A stretch of DNA of 64,000 nucleotides from Acanthosepion pharaonis (taxonomy: Eukaryota; Mollusca; Cephalopoda; Sepiida; Sepiidae), in the NCBI GenBank assembly GCA_903632075.3, contig CAHIKZ030005201.1:829501-893500 (forward strand), written 5' to 3'. Position numbers and translations under genes: made by a program. Under the pieces are notes generated by a model. That model was not told where the DNA came from. It worked only from the letters and a program-made list of their open reading frames with translations, and ran no database searches. Each line of letters begins with the position of its first letter. The first letter of the stretch is position 1. Positions 63,776 to 64,000 of this stretch are shown one piece after another.

Positions 63776-64000
63776 CATCACGTAAAAATCACCTTAGCAA
63801 ACAATTAAATTTATTAACGTCATCTCGGAAACATCGGCAGCTTTTGAAAAAAACACTTCGGGTATCTTCTACGCCTAATGAATTTACTTTGCGACAAATG
63901 CAATAATTGTGAACAGGTGCAATATTTGTTGCTTCCGGCACACGTCTGCATGGGCATGCGCAGTTAAGAGTGTAGTCAGATATAGTACTTGGCTATCGCA
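63776..64000. other. End of window, unassigned
   Basis: Normal composition returns. An ORF from the purine tract ends at 63,906 without a recognisable domain. Confidence 0.4.

Overview
This window reads as intergenic or intronic DNA from a large, repeat-saturated invertebrate nuclear genome. The best guess is a cephalopod mollusc such as an octopus. That is an inference from the mixture seen here: very dense (TA)n, (CA)n and (TATC)n microsatellites, tRNA-derived SINEs, Penelope-like elements (PLEs), Tx1-like and RTE-like LINEs, and mariner/Tc1/hAT DNA transposons, in AT-rich DNA with no compact genes. I found no convincing host protein-coding exon, no rRNA gene and no intact tRNA gene. Every ORF with recognisable protein similarity belongs to a mobile element. 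Most other long ORFs are translated microsatellites.

Layout. 1-9 kb: LINE tail, foldback repeats, a Tc1-like relic, a PLE 3' end with a well-formed hammerhead ribozyme motif (3,899-3,957), and microsatellites. 9-17 kb: SINE copies, a CT/CA array, and a long minus-strand PLE (14.4-16.35 kb) abutting a broken Tc1/mariner-type transposase. 17.8-21.6 kb: a GC-rich Tx1-like LINE with a CCHC zinc-knuckle ORF1 and a decayed reverse transcriptase. 22-30 kb: a decayed mariner, AT-rich spacer, and a composite PLE locus (26.7-29.5 kb) with a near-perfect 419-bp inverted repeat. 30-39 kb: SINEs, LINE fragments, a second class of hammerhead motif (33,583-33,629), a polypyrimidine stretch, and a fairly young LINE 3' half (37.0-38.65 kb). 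39.5-41.3 kb: polypurine tract with a degenerate minisatellite. 43-53 kb: two hAT elements, a TA-flanked inverted-repeat transposon, SINEs, hairpin-rich GC repeats and LINE tails. 53.6-56.3 kb: an almost intact mariner (1,286 bp, TA target sites) beside a minus-strand PLE. 57-61 kb: SINE, transposase and LINE relics. 61.1-63.1 kb: a 37-bp purine minisatellite, then more purine-rich DNA to 63.8 kb.

The elements do not form a pathway. They record repeated insertion and decay. The most notable signals are hammerhead motifs at matching positions downstream of PLE endonuclease domains, head-to-head and inverted PLE arrangements, the near-intact mariner whose only visible ORF lesions are two adjacent stop codons, and a 2-kb array left open over long stretches of both strands by its stop-free 37-bp unit.
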